A DNA stretch of 64,000 bases from Ornithoclostridium sp944380285 (GCA_963931165.1 OZ006985.1:62001-126000), one strand, 5' to 3'. Positions 51,434 through 61,185 are shown, counted from the stretch's first letter. Made by a program: numbers and translations. The notes: generated from the letters alone by a model not told the origin.

Positions 51434-52458
51434 CTTCTTTCGTTCTCCCATTCGGCAAGCTCGTTACGGATATATTCCAATGTCAACAGCTTCTTTTTGA
51501 CGCCCTCGACATCGAGCTGTGTGGTATTGTCCGAATTATATTCGTTTGTCAAACGCGTCAATACATTGCCCTTTTTGAAGTAGTTATCATAGTTGAGATC
51601 TCGATTGTCCGCCGGCACTCTGTAGAATCCGCCGAGATCGATAGACTTCACCGCCTCTTCCTTTGTCAAAAGCGTCTCGTACATCTTTTCGCCGTGTCTA
51701 ATGCCTATGATCTTGATCTCGTTGTCGGCATGGAACAACTCTTTGACCGCCTGAGCAAGATCGCGGATCGTACATGCCGGCGCTTTTTGAACGAATATAT
51801 CGCCGCTGTGTCCGTTTTCAAACGCAAACAGCACCAAATCGACCGCCTCTTCAAGGCTCATGATATATCTCGTCATATTCGGCTCGGTCACGGTGAGCGG
51901 TTTGCCCTCTTTTATCTGCTGGATAAACAGGGGGATGACCGACCCCCTCGAACACATAACGTTACCGTATCTCGTGCCGCAGATCATCGTCTTGTCCTCG
52001 CTGACGGTGCGCGACTTGGCGACAAAGATCTTCTCCATCATGGCCTTGGAAGTTCCCATCGCGTTGACGGGATACGCCGCCTTGTCCGTTGAAAGGCAGA
52101 TCACCTTTTTGACCCCGGCTTCGATCGCCGCCGTAAGCACATTGTCCGTACCTATGCAATTTGTTCTGACAGCTTCGAGCGGGAAAAATTCGCAACTCGG
52201 CACTTGTTTGAGCGCCGCCGCATGGAAGATATAATCCACGCCGTGCATCGCGTCCTTGACGCTTTGAATGTCGCGAACGTTACCGATGTAGTATTTAATC
52301 TTGTCATTGTTGTACTCGTGACGCATATCGTCTTGCTTTTTCTCGTCACGGCTGAATATTCTGATCTCTTTGATGTCGGTGTTCAAAAATCTCTTGAGCA
52401 CCGCATTACCGAAGCTACCCGTACCTCCGGTGATCAATAACGTCTTTCCTTCAAACAT
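51430..52458 (-). CDS. capE: UDP-N-acetylglucosamine 4,6-dehydratase/5-epimerase
   Basis: A 342-residue soluble SDR enzyme, first step of UDP-L-FucNAc synthesis. The NAD site is LITGGTGSFGNAV. The conserved AAALKQVPSCEFFPLEAV is followed by STDKAAYPVNAMGTSKAMME, which has Met in place of the usual SDR tyrosine, as known for CapE/FlaA1-type inverting dehydratases. It is followed by capF and capG in pathway order. Confidence 0.93.
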   Translation of the reverse strand: MFEGKTLLITGGTGSFGNAVLKRFLNTDIKEIRIFSRDEKKQDDMRHEYNNDKIKYYIGNVRDIQSVKDAMHGVDYIFHAAALKQVPSCEFFPLEAVRTNCIGTDNVLTAAIEAGVKKVICLSTDKAAYPVNAMGTSKAMMEKIFVAKSRTVSEDKTMICGTRYGNVMCSRGSVIPLFIQQIKEGKPLTVTEPNMTRYIMSLEEAVDLVLFAFENGHSGDIFVQKAPACTIRDLAQAVKELFHADNEIKIIGIRHGEKMYETLLTKEEAVKSIDLGGFYRVPADNRDLNYDNYFKKGNVLTRLTNEYNSDNTTQLDVEGVKKKLLTLEYIRNELAEWENERR

Positions 52459-53689
52459 TTTTGTCCTCCTTGTTTTCTTGAAAGAATTTTTCCAATTTTT
52501 TCACATTGTCGGCAACATTGAAATTTGCCGCCATATACTCATACCCGTTTACGCCCAGCCGCTCAAGCCTGTCACGGTTCGCGACAAACCATTCGACGCA
52601 TTCTTTGAATGCGTCCACCTCGCCGCTTGGACACCACTTACCGCACTTCGCCTGATCCTCTACAAGTTCCTTTACGTCGGTATTCTTGTCGGTACAGGCA
52701 AATATCGGCATGGCGTTCTCGAGATACGACAACATTCTCGACGGGTAGTTTGGTATGGTGAAGCGTTTATCCAGCGCCACCATACCGACATCGCATTGAC
52801 CGCACAGCCTTTCATACTCGTCCTTCGGCAAAGCGTCCAAAGTGATCACGTTCGGCACTCCCTTCAATTCGGCAAACAACTTCTTTTTCTCGCTACCCTT
52901 TCCTACTATTATAAAACAAATGCCTTCAATATTGCAACACTCTTTGATCGCTTCGGCGACAAAATCAAGCCCTTGCGGCTTGCCGAGATTGCCTCCGTAA
53001 ATAAACACCAACTTGTCCGCCGACACCCCGAGCTTATCCAAAACATCTCTGTTTTTCGTCTTTTGCGGAGGGTGCGGACTCTTGACGATGACCGCATTCG
53101 GGAACAACTCTATGATTTTCCCGTCCAAATTGTCGTTGTGAGCCTTCAAATATTCGATATTTGCGTTGCTCATGCATCCGATACCATCGGAATACTTGTA
53201 CAACTTCTTTTCCTTCGCCCTAAACATCTTGTACAATATTCCGGTAATACCCCTCGTCGACATCATGCCCAAATCTACGGCATTTTGCGGAAAGATATCC
53301 TTGAGCATAAGGTATGACTTGCACCCGAACTTTTTCTTGCAATATTTGACAACATTCGCAAGCGTTATCGGAGGGGTATTATAGATTACCAAGTCAAATT
53401 CGTCATCTTTGAAATATTTTTTAATTGCGCCGATAAATTGATGCTCCAGCAAGAGCATGCTGATGCCCTTTTCTAAAAGCGAACACATCGTAACATTTAG
53501 TGTTCTAAGCCTCACTATTTTTATTCCGCTCTCCACCGAACATTCTGTCGGCAACCCCAATCTCCTTTCTCTTGAGCATAATACGCTTACGCTATGCCCC
53601 GCTCCTATTAATGCGCGGATGACATTTATATGCACACTTTCTCTTTGCAAACTGTCAATTTGACCTATCGTCAGCATTAAGACTTTCAT
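52451..53689 (-). CDS. Glycosyltransferase family 4 (FucNAc-transferase-like)
   Basis: A 412-residue GT-B enzyme with the WbuB/FnlD layout: MLTIGQIDSLQRESVHINVI at the N-terminus, a membrane-associating patch, then LVFIYGGNLGKPQGLDFVAE and IPNYPSRMLSYLENAMPIFA in the donor domain. Homologs of this type usually accompany the fnl/cap trio and transfer L-FucNAc. It overlaps capE by 8 bp, which supports that role. The specificity is inferred from context. Confidence 0.88.
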   Translation of the reverse strand: MKVLMLTIGQIDSLQRESVHINVIRALIGAGHSVSVLCSRERRLGLPTECSVESGIKIVRLRTLNVTMCSLLEKGISMLLLEHQFIGAIKKYFKDDEFDLVIYNTPPITLANVVKYCKKKFGCKSYLMLKDIFPQNAVDLGMMSTRGITGILYKMFRAKEKKLYKYSDGIGCMSNANIEYLKAHNDNLDGKIIELFPNAVIVKSPHPPQKTKNRDVLDKLGVSADKLVFIYGGNLGKPQGLDFVAEAIKECCNIEGICFIIVGKGSEKKKLFAELKGVPNVITLDALPKDEYERLCGQCDVGMVALDKRFTIPNYPSRMLSYLENAMPIFACTDKNTDVKELVEDQAKCGKWCPSGEVDAFKECVEWFVANRDRLERLGVNGYEYMAANFNVADNVKKLEKFFQENKEDKNV

Positions 53690-53702
53690 AAAATACCCCT
53701 AA

Positions 53703-54548
53703 TCATAAATCTATTTTCTCTTCCAGCCCGTTTGGCAACTTTATAATGGAGTAATCATGATGATATTTTCTCTGCTCCACCGGCGGCAACTTCATATAAT
53801 CGCCATAAATCACTCTAAGAATCTTATCGGGGGCATCAGGGATTATATACTTCCTGTCCTCAAATTGATGTCTATTCCCATTCCCAAACCATTCTTTGTC
53901 GTATTCACTTTTCATCACTCGAACATTGCTTGACAATTCACAAATTGTTTTGCTTGTATCAAAATCCACCTTTGCAAGTTTACTGGTGAGTTTTTTATAA
54001 GCTTTAATTTTCCCTTTGCCGGATTTTATGCATAAAAGCACTTTTGAGCCAAATGTTATCAATCTGCCCTTATGTTTGGGAGGTTCGTTATATAGATATA
54101 GGGCTCTCTTCATGGCGACAAAAATTTGACGCTTACGCGCAATCTTTCCCTTCCATGCTCCAAACAAAGGATATATGTCGATAAATATCCCGTGATGAAC
54201 ATTCCTTCCTCCCAATGTCGATTCAATCAGCAAAGAGTTATTTCTACAAATACGATTAATCGCCAATCCAAATTGCGAATCCGTTGATGGCGACTGATAA
54301 AAAAATCTCTCGGTATCTGCAACTTCGTTAAAAATTGCTTCCAACCTGACCATATCATTGTACGGCATCATAACATCTATATCGTCATCCCATGGAATAA
54401 ACCCATTATGCCGGACTGCGCCAAGCAAACTTCCGTATGCCAAATAATATCTTAAGCCGTTTTCATTGCAGATCCTATCCAGTTCATCAAGAATCTCGAG
54501 TTGAACTTCTTTAAGCCCGTTTTTAATCTCATCCGAAAAGTCTTTCAT
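53703..54548 (-). CDS. licD: LicD-family phosphotransferase
   Basis: A 281-residue protein with the LicD nucleotidyltransferase-fold core LAYGSLLGAVRHNGFIPWDDDIDV and the downstream FIDIYPL segment. LicD proteins transfer phosphocholine or a related phospho-substituent from a CDP carrier to glycans. Its presence fits the two cytidylyltransferase-like genes at the other end of the locus. The first residues overlap the HAD gene by 20 bp. Confidence 0.9.
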   Translation of the reverse strand: MKDFSDEIKNGLKEVQLEILDELDRICNENGLRYYLAYGSLLGAVRHNGFIPWDDDIDVMMPYNDMVRLEAIFNEVADTERFFYQSPSTDSQFGLAINRICRNNSLLIESTLGGRNVHHGIFIDIYPLFGAWKGKIARKRQIFVAMKRALYLYNEPPKHKGRLITFGSKVLLCIKSGKGKIKAYKKLTSKLAKVDFDTSKTICELSSNVRVMKSEYDKEWFGNGNRHQFEDRKYIIPDAPDKILRVIYGDYMKLPPVEQRKYHHDYSIIKLPNGLEEKIDL

Positions 54549-55212
54549 CTTGTAATATATCTCCTATTTGTTTTACTATGATATCCGGCTTAATACCGTA
54601 CAGATATTCCGAATTTCTGTATATGCCGTTCGGAACGTCGACCCTTGCGGTAATGATCGGCAAATACTTTTTGATTGCAAAATCTTTGTTTGGATTGTCT
54701 CCTATATAGACCATCTCCTGCGGTTTCACGTCCAGCATTTTCAGCATTTTTTCAAACCCGATTGGATTTGGCTTTCTGCATTGCACTCCTCCGAGTTCAT
54801 CCGTGATTACAATTTCGTCAATATATTCCTGTATCCCCAACGCTTTAATTTTGCTTTTTTGCACATCCGCGAACCCATCCGTAATGATTCCCGTGCGCAC
54901 CCACTTCTTTTTTAATGTTTTCAACAAGTCCAATACTCCAGGATTGCAATGCAGATTTTTCGGCTCGCAATTCCGATATGCTTTTACCAACCCGGCGACA
55001 GCGATCTCTTTATCTTTGATTGTTTCCGCATTTACCAATCTGTCAAACACATTGACCTTGCTTTCTTGATATAGTGAGCGTATTTTTTCATTGGCATTTA
55101 CTATACCGTAAACAGTTTCGGCAACATTCGCTGCATTTTTCAACCCATACTCTACGAACTCATTTTCCATATACAACGTATCATCCAAGTCGAAAATCAC
55201 CGCTTTGACCAT
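54529..55212 (-). CDS. HAD-superfamily phosphatase
   Basis: A 227-residue haloacid-dehalogenase-type hydrolase: VIFDLDDTLYMENEFVEYGL with nucleophile Asp8 and acid/base Asp10, the GIITDGFADVQKSKI threonine loop, KPNPIGFEKML lysine region and MVYIGDNPNKDFAIKK acidic loop. It belongs to the branch found beside ATP-grasp genes in polysaccharide loci and lies between such a domain and licD. It may dephosphorylate a small intermediate or turn over a nucleotide-linked substrate. The exact substrate is unknown. Confidence 0.9.
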   Translation of the reverse strand: MVKAVIFDLDDTLYMENEFVEYGLKNAANVAETVYGIVNANEKIRSLYQESKVNVFDRLVNAETIKDKEIAVAGLVKAYRNCEPKNLHCNPGVLDLLKTLKKKWVRTGIITDGFADVQKSKIKALGIQEYIDEIVITDELGGVQCRKPNPIGFEKMLKMLDVKPQEMVYIGDNPNKDFAIKKYLPIITARVDVPNGIYRNSEYLYGIKPDIIVKQIGDILQDERLFG

Positions 55213-55215
55213 GGC

Positions 55216-56778
55216 TCATTTTACCCTTACGCTGTCATCGAAGCGCGAAAAAACAACTCCATCTTGCACATTGACATCCGCAGGAGTTACCTCTTCCCCG
55301 TTCAATATGCGATAAAGCCACTCGCACGAATCCGCGCCGGCGGATATGCTCATCGGCGCTCCGCCGCCAAATCGAGGATTTATTTCAATAAATTTAACCG
55401 TACCATCATCATCCTTCATTCCTTGAATCGTAATGTGTCCGATCGGCTTCAACGCGTCAGCAACTTTCCTGGCTTGTGCAATCAATTTATCGTCCATATC
55501 TATTTGCCCTTTGAGAATTTCTCCGCCTCTGACCGCAATTCTCTTTCTTGGGACTATGCTTATGATGCGCCCGACGAAATCCGCAAAGATGTCAAACGTA
55601 TATTCAGTGCCTTTAACACACTCCTGTATGATTGGCTCGTTGATATACGAATTCAAGAATTCCAATTGCTCATACGACGTCACCTTAAAAGCGTTTACAC
55701 TTGAACTGCCGTCCTTTGGTTTAATAAACAATGGCAACGGCGCTTTTTTTGCTTCACAAACATCGGAATATGTGATTGGAGCACTGATGCCGTTTTCAGC
55801 AAAGAAGCGAGCCGTCTTCTGCTTATCGCAACAAACGGATACGCACTCGCAATCACTGATCATCACTCTAGCGCCGGTTTGTGATTCGATTTTTTCTTTA
55901 TTTTGAGACAGAATCTCCAATTCCGTATCGATAGTCGGAACGATTAGTGACACACTTTCATCAATACACGTTGTAACCAATCGTTCCAAATAACTAACGT
56001 CTGTCACTCGCGGCAATATAGTTTTTTTATCTGCAAAGAACAATGCCGGCGCCGTTTCATCCATATCTGCGGCAATCACATCTCCGACAAATCCCAATCT
56101 GTCCCTTGCAGACTTAAACGCTTTGACCAACTCGACTCTGCGTCCTGCGCTCAGAATCAAAACATTGATCTCTTTGTTCCCGGCGAAAAATTCCATCGTC
56201 GCCTGACCTTCTTGAGAAATGCCTTCTCTTTTGAACACTTTTGCGACCGTCATAAATAATATCTTGATGTCAAACCAAAAACTCAAATGATCAACGTAGT
56301 ACACGTCCTTTTCAAATTTTTGATTCCATGTCAACGCATTCCTTCCGCTTACCTGGGCATAACCGGTCAATCCGGGACGGACATCATGTCTTCTTCGCTG
56401 GAAGCTGTTGTAAAGCGGCAAATATTGCACCAGCAGCGGTCTCGGACCGACGATGCTCATCTGCCCTGCCAAGATATTGAAGATCTCGGGCAATTCGTCG
56501 ATCGAGAGTTTGCGCATCATTTTGCCAAAACCGGTCAAGCGGTCGGCATCGGGCAAGAGGTTGCCGTTTTCGTCCTTGGCGTTGGTCATCGTGCGGTACT
56601 TGATCATCTTGAAGATCTTACCGTTTTTGCCGGGACGCGGCTGCACAAAAAACGGATTTCCTTTCATCGCGATCGCGACGATCGGCGTGAACAGCAAGAA
56701 GAACGGCGACAACACGATCACCGCCAAGAGGCTGAGGATGAAATCGAGCAGCGGTTTGAAAAAGTGTCTGTACATCAC
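55216..56778 (-). CDS. Phosphoglycosyl transferase fused to an ATP-grasp domain
   Basis: A 520-residue two-domain protein. Residues 1-200 are a PglC-type monotopic phosphoglycosyl transferase: re-entrant hydrophobic N-terminus, QPRPGKNGKIFKMIKYRTM, the catalytic Asp-Glu dyad in KLSIDELPEIFN (94-95), and VGPRPLLVQYLPLY. It starts the repeat unit by moving a phospho-sugar from UDP to undecaprenyl phosphate. Residues 204-520 are an ATP-grasp ligase of the carbamoyl-phosphate-synthase-like type (INVLILSAGRRVELVKAF; KPKDGSSSVNAF; FIEINPRFGGG). The two functions are normally separate genes. The junction near 56170 also marks a drop in GC. Confidence 0.9.
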   Translation of the reverse strand: MMYRHFFKPLLDFILSLLAVIVLSPFFLLFTPIVAIAMKGNPFFVQPRPGKNGKIFKMIKYRTMTNAKDENGNLLPDADRLTGFGKMMRKLSIDELPEIFNILAGQMSIVGPRPLLVQYLPLYNSFQRRRHDVRPGLTGYAQVSGRNALTWNQKFEKDVYYVDHLSFWFDIKILFMTVAKVFKREGISQEGQATMEFFAGNKEINVLILSAGRRVELVKAFKSARDRLGFVGDVIAADMDETAPALFFADKKTILPRVTDVSYLERLVTTCIDESVSLIVPTIDTELEILSQNKEKIESQTGARVMISDCECVSVCCDKQKTARFFAENGISAPITYSDVCEAKKAPLPLFIKPKDGSSSVNAFKVTSYEQLEFLNSYINEPIIQECVKGTEYTFDIFADFVGRIISIVPRKRIAVRGGEILKGQIDMDDKLIAQARKVADALKPIGHITIQGMKDDDGTVKFIEINPRFGGGAPMSISAGADSCEWLYRILNGEEVTPADVNVQDGVVFSRFDDSVRVK

Positions 56779-57938
56779 GCCCTCTGTTTATCTTCGATGG
56801 TCTTGATGACGATTCCGGCGACGAAGCGGACTTGGTCGTCGGTCATTTTGGTGTCGCACGGCAGGCAGAGGCTGCGGTTGAAGAGGTCTTCGCAGACGCT
56901 GCCGGCGCCGATGGCTTTTTGCTGTTTTTCGTCGAGCTGGGTGACGAAGCCGCAATCCTTGAACACGGGTTGCATATGCATGGGTTTCCAAGCGGGGCGG
57001 CTCTCGATGTTTTGTTCGGCAAGCGCGTTGAGGATGTCCATAAATGTCGCCTTGCAGTCGGCGGAAAGGGTGATCGCGGTCAGCCAATAGTTGGGCTCGG
57101 AGCCTTTGGTGGTCGGCGCGAGCGAGATGTAGGGGTTGTCCTCGAACGCCTTTGCGTAGATCTCGTGGATGTGGCGTTTTTGCGCGACGCGCTCGTCGAG
57201 AACAGTCATTTGTCCCCTGCCGATGCCGGCGCAGATATTGCTTAGGCGATAGTTGTAGCCGATCTCCTCGTGTTGATACCACGGGAATTTTTCGCGCGAT
57301 TGCGTCGCCCAAAACAATACTTTGTCGCGCGTCTTTTGATCGTTGCACATCAGCATGCCGCCGCCGCTCGTGGTGATGATCTTGTTTCCGTTGAACGAAA
57401 AGACTGAGATGTCGCCGAAGTTGCCCGTCTTGACGCCTTTGTAGCTTGCGCCGAGGCTTTCGGCGGAATCTTCGAGGACGGGGGTGCCGTGCTTGCGGGT
57501 TATCGCGAGAAGTTCGTCGAACTCGGCGGGATTGCCGTAAAGGTTGACGATGATGACCGCTTTGGGGTCGGGATATTGCTCGTACGCCTTTTCGAGCGCC
57601 GCGGGACTCATATTGTAGCTCTCGCGGTCGCAGTCTATGAACACGAGTTTTGCGCCGAGATACGCGGCGGGATTGCAGCTGCCGCTGAAAGTAAACGACG
57701 AGCAAAACACGACGTCGCCCCTCTCGACTCCGAGATATTTAAGCCCGAGGTGTATCGCCGCCGTTCCTGCGGAAAGCGCAACGGCATACGGTCTGCCGAT
57801 GTAGGCGCTCATTTCCTTTTCGAACATTTCGACGTTCTTGCCGAGAGGCGCGACCCAATTGGTGTCGAACGCTTCTTGTATGTAACCCATTTCTTTGCCG
57901 CTCATATGCGGCGAACTGAGATAAATTCTGTCTCTCAT
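56775..57938 (-). CDS. DegT/DnrJ/EryC1 aminotransferase (PglE-like)
   Basis: A 387-residue PLP enzyme that aminates a UDP-4-keto sugar. The Schiff-base lysine is in FSFNGNKIITTSGGGML (Lys186). VEDSAESLG-like LEDSAESLGASYKG and the FPWYQHEEIGYNYRLSN segment match UDP-N-acetylbacillosamine aminotransferases (PglE). No PglF-type dehydratase or PglD acetyltransferase is in the window. It is the first gene of the minus-strand locus, is GC-rich like the backbone, and overlaps the next gene as ATGA. Confidence 0.92.
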   Translation of the reverse strand: MRDRIYLSSPHMSGKEMGYIQEAFDTNWVAPLGKNVEMFEKEMSAYIGRPYAVALSAGTAAIHLGLKYLGVERGDVVFCSSFTFSGSCNPAAYLGAKLVFIDCDRESYNMSPAALEKAYEQYPDPKAVIIVNLYGNPAEFDELLAITRKHGTPVLEDSAESLGASYKGVKTGNFGDISVFSFNGNKIITTSGGGMLMCNDQKTRDKVLFWATQSREKFPWYQHEEIGYNYRLSNICAGIGRGQMTVLDERVAQKRHIHEIYAKAFEDNPYISLAPTTKGSEPNYWLTAITLSADCKATFMDILNALAEQNIESRPAWKPMHMQPVFKDCGFVTQLDEKQQKAIGAGSVCEDLFNRSLCLPCDTKMTDDQVRFVAGIVIKTIEDKQRA

Positions 57939-57978
57939 TTCCTGACCTTCCCGACGCCGACGCGCCGTTATTATTTAG

Positions 57979-58007
57979 ATTATACTACACTCCCCCGCCG
58001 TACGCAA
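57979..58007 (-). promoter_or_regulatory. Main promoter of polysaccharide locus
   Basis: TTGCGT (58002-58007), 17 bp, TATAAT (57979-57984), about 40 bp upstream of the aminotransferase start. From here genes run nearly uninterrupted and overlapping to about 45.8 kb. Confidence 0.75.
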
Positions 58008-58121
58008 GCGTTCGGCGCATTATTTGCGCGGATATATAAATATAATGTGCGCGCAATGCGGAAATTGTTGCGGATATGGACAAAACGGCACAAGGCGGTG
58101 CGGACAAATTGCGCAAAGGCG

Positions 58122-58150
58122 TTGAAACGGCGCGGCGGATATGCTATAAT
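58122..58150 (+). promoter_or_regulatory. Promoter of GH38 alpha-mannosidase
   Basis: TTGAAA (58122-58127), 17 bp, TATAAT (58145-58150), just upstream of an AGGAGGA ribosome binding site. It lies within an in-frame extension of the gene, confirming the start at 58184. Confidence 0.8.
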
Positions 58151-58183
58151 GAAGAAAAACCGTCAATCGTCATAGGAGGAACA

Positions 58184-61144
58184 ATGGGATTCGACAAACC
58201 TTTCGTCAAGCGCGCTTTGGCGAAGCCGGGGCATGTGACCAATCTTTTGCGCATCAAGGGCGACTGCTACACCAAGATCGGCGACCTCAAAGCGGAGGCG
58301 ATCAAGAGCGACGAACCGATCGCGTTCGCCGACCTCAACAAGAGCGCGTTCAAGCCGATCCGCAAATGGGAAAAGTGGGCGGACAAATTCGGCTGCGCGT
58401 GGTTCCGCTTCACCGGCAAGGTGCCGCAAAAGGGCAAGGACAAGCACGTCGTTCTGCGCATCAAATTGCAGGGCGAGGGGCTTGTGATGAACGAGGACGG
58501 CATCGTCTTGCAGGGCATCACGCAAGTGCTCAGCAAGGGCGATCTTTTCCACTCTTTGATCGGCAAGCAGGTCGTCGACGTCGCGGACAAGTCTACCGGC
58601 GACGAGGAGATCATGCTGTACGTCGACGCGGGCTTCAACGGCAAATTGCGCTTTGAGAATTTGGTCGCGAGACTGCGCCGCTGCGACATCGCGATCTGCA
58701 ACGACGAGGTCAACGGCTACTACTACGACTACATCGATCTTTTCTTCACGATGCTCAAGCTGCCCAAGGACGGCGAGAGGACGAAAGAGATCGACGAAGC
58801 GCTCAAAAAGAGCTTTACCGTCTACCGCAGAGAGGGGGCGAAGGCGGCGCGCGAATTTTTGGCGCCCGTGTTGACTAAACCCATCGATTACCCTGCGACG
58901 GAGTACTATTGCATAGGTCATGCGCACATCGATCTGGCGTGGCTGTGGCCGTGGCGCGAGACGCGCCGCAAGGTCGCGCGCACGTTCGCCAACCAATTGC
59001 GCAACATCAAAAAATATGACGGATTCCTCTTTGCGGAGTCTCAGCCGCAGATGTGGGTATGGCTCGAAGAGGACCATCCCGAATTGTACAAGCGCGTATG
59101 CGAGGCGGTCGAGGCGGGGCGCATCGAGACTCAGGGCGCAATGTGGGTCGAGGGCGATTGCAACCTCGCTTCCGGCGAGAGCTGGATCCGCCAAGCGCTG
59201 TACGGCAAGAGATATTGGATGGAGAAGTTCGGTACGGACACCGATCTTTGCTGGCTGCCCGACGTGTTCGGCTTCCCCGCGACGATGCCGCAGGTGCTGC
59301 GCGGCTGCGGGATGCAATATTTCATGACGATCAAGATCCTCAGCAACACGGTCAACCAATTCCCCTACAAGACGTTCATTTGGGAGGGGCTTGACGGCAC
59401 GCCGGTGCTCGCGCACATGGAGCCGCTGGGCGACTACAACTCGGGCGCGTCGCCTCTCGCGATCTTCAAGTCGGAAGCTCGCAACACCGAAAAGGGACTC
59501 ATCCCCAAAGCGCTGCTCATCTACGGCGACGGCGACGGAGGCGGAGGTCCGGGCGAAGGGCACATCGAGTATGTCAAGCGCCACCGCAACATGAACGGAC
59601 TTGCGCCGTGCGTGATGAAGAAGTCGATCGACCTCTTCCGCGACCTCGAACCTTACCGCGAGATCATGCCGCACTACCAAGGCGAGCTGTATTACGAGCG
59701 CCATCAAGGCACCTACACCTCGCAGGCGAAGACAAAGGAGAACAACCGTATGATGGAGCGCAAGCTGCACGAATTGGAGTGGCTGGGCGCGGTCTGCGAG
59801 TTGAACGGCGGGCATTACGACCGCAAATTCGCCGAAAGGATCTGGAAGGAAGTGCTGCTCTATCAATTCCACGACGTGTTGCCGGGCAGCTCGATCAAGC
59901 GCGTCTACGACGAATGCGCGGCGCGCTATGCGGTGATGGCTGACGAGACGGACGACATGCGCGGCGGCTATTTGGCGAAGCTGTTCCCCGAGGGCAAGGA
60001 CGCCTACTTCAACTCGACGCCGTTTGCGCGCAGCGAGTACGTCAAAGACGGCGACAAGTGGCTCAAAGTCGACGTCAAGCCCTACTCCGCGACGACAAAG
60101 GCGGAGGACGCGGACGTCGAGGCGGCAAAGGCGGAGCTCGCCTACGACGAATTCACGATCGAGAACTCGCAAGTTTCGGTCTGCTTCGGCAATGGCGGCG
60201 AGATCGTGTCGATGTTCCTCAAACACGACGAGATCGAGCTGGTCAAAGAGTACTTCAACAAGTTCATCGTCTACAGCGATCCGTTCATGTACTACAACGC
60301 ATGGGACATCAACATGGACTACCCCAACATGCCGACCGAAGAGCCGCAATTGGTCTCGACGAGGACATATGTCGACGGCATGGCGGTGGTGCGCGAGCAG
60401 TCGTTCGTGCACGGCAAGAGCAAGCTGGTGCAAAAGATCTCGCTGACCGCCGGCGATCCGATGGTGCGCTTTGACACGACGGTCGACTGGGACGAAAAGT
60501 ACAAGATGCTGCGCGCGGACTTTGTGCCGACATTCTTTGCGGACGAAGTCGATTGCGGCATACAATTCGGCACATTCCGCCGCTCGACGCGCGAGGACAA
60601 CTCGATACAGCGCGCTCAATTCGAGATCTGCTCGCACAAGTTCGTCAACCTCGACGGCGGCAATTGCGGGCTGGCGCTCATCGACAACGTCAAGTACGGC
60701 AAGAGGGTCAAGAACGGCTTGCTCAGCCTGTGCCTGCTGCGCGCGCCCAAGTTCCCGGACAAGACTTGCGACATCGGCACGCACACCTTCTCGTATGCGA
60801 TCTATCCCCACCGCGAAAAATTGAACGACTCGGATGTCGTCGAGAGAGCGTATGCGTTCAACAACCCCCTCGTCAAGGAGCGCGGCGGCGATCTAGACTG
60901 CCCGATCGAAGTGGTCGGCGACGGCGTCGTCATGGAGACGATCAAGCCCGCCGAGGACGGCAGCGGCGTCATCCTGCGCCTGTTCGAGAACAAGGGCAAA
61001 GACGTCACGGCGAGCGTCAAGACGGCGTTCAAGTGCGTCGCATACGGCTGCGACATGCTGGAAAACGCACAGGACAAAGTCGACCTCGGCGCATTGACCT
61101 TCCGTCCGTGGGAGATCAAGACGGTGCTGCTCAAAACGCATTGA
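58184..61144 (+). CDS. Alpha-mannosidase (GH38)
   Basis: A 986-residue zinc-dependent glycosidase without signal peptide, so it acts on imported mannosides. Metal ligands appear in GHAHIDLAWLWPWRET (His246/248, Asp250) and the nucleophile in CWLPDVFGFPATMPQVL (Asp360). The GH38 middle and C-terminal beta domains follow, to the usual length. The start at 58184 has a good ribosome site and the -10 box lies just before it; a longer in-frame reading would include the promoter. It would trim alpha-mannose from host or yeast glycans. Confidence 0.95.
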   Translation: MGFDKPFVKRALAKPGHVTNLLRIKGDCYTKIGDLKAEAIKSDEPIAFADLNKSAFKPIRKWEKWADKFGCAWFRFTGKVPQKGKDKHVVLRIKLQGEGLVMNEDGIVLQGITQVLSKGDLFHSLIGKQVVDVADKSTGDEEIMLYVDAGFNGKLRFENLVARLRRCDIAICNDEVNGYYYDYIDLFFTMLKLPKDGERTKEIDEALKKSFTVYRREGAKAAREFLAPVLTKPIDYPATEYYCIGHAHIDLAWLWPWRETRRKVARTFANQLRNIKKYDGFLFAESQPQMWVWLEEDHPELYKRVCEAVEAGRIETQGAMWVEGDCNLASGESWIRQALYGKRYWMEKFGTDTDLCWLPDVFGFPATMPQVLRGCGMQYFMTIKILSNTVNQFPYKTFIWEGLDGTPVLAHMEPLGDYNSGASPLAIFKSEARNTEKGLIPKALLIYGDGDGGGGPGEGHIEYVKRHRNMNGLAPCVMKKSIDLFRDLEPYREIMPHYQGELYYERHQGTYTSQAKTKENNRMMERKLHELEWLGAVCELNGGHYDRKFAERIWKEVLLYQFHDVLPGSSIKRVYDECAARYAVMADETDDMRGGYLAKLFPEGKDAYFNSTPFARSEYVKDGDKWLKVDVKPYSATTKAEDADVEAAKAELAYDEFTIENSQVSVCFGNGGEIVSMFLKHDEIELVKEYFNKFIVYSDPFMYYNAWDINMDYPNMPTEEPQLVSTRTYVDGMAVVREQSFVHGKSKLVQKISLTAGDPMVRFDTTVDWDEKYKMLRADFVPTFFADEVDCGIQFGTFRRSTREDNSIQRAQFEICSHKFVNLDGGNCGLALIDNVKYGKRVKNGLLSLCLLRAPKFPDKTCDIGTHTFSYAIYPHREKLNDSDVVERAYAFNNPLVKERGGDLDCPIEVVGDGVVMETIKPAEDGSGVILRLFENKGKDVTASVKTAFKCVAYGCDMLENAQDKVDLGALTFRPWEIKTVLLKTH

Positions 61145-61158
61145 TCCACGCATTGACC

Positions 61159-61185
61159 AAAGCGCGCCTTCGGGCGCGCTTTTTC
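61159..61185 (+). terminator. Terminator of alpha-mannosidase
   Basis: A perfect 10-bp stem (61159-61168 with 61173-61182) with a TTCG tetraloop, followed by T residues. Confidence 0.9.

Noticed and set aside
58163..60811. 882-codon open frame on the minus strand
   Set aside because: Antisense to the GH38 alpha-mannosidase with its catalytic motifs; composition (Arg, Val, Asp, Ala rich) is that of a shadow frame.
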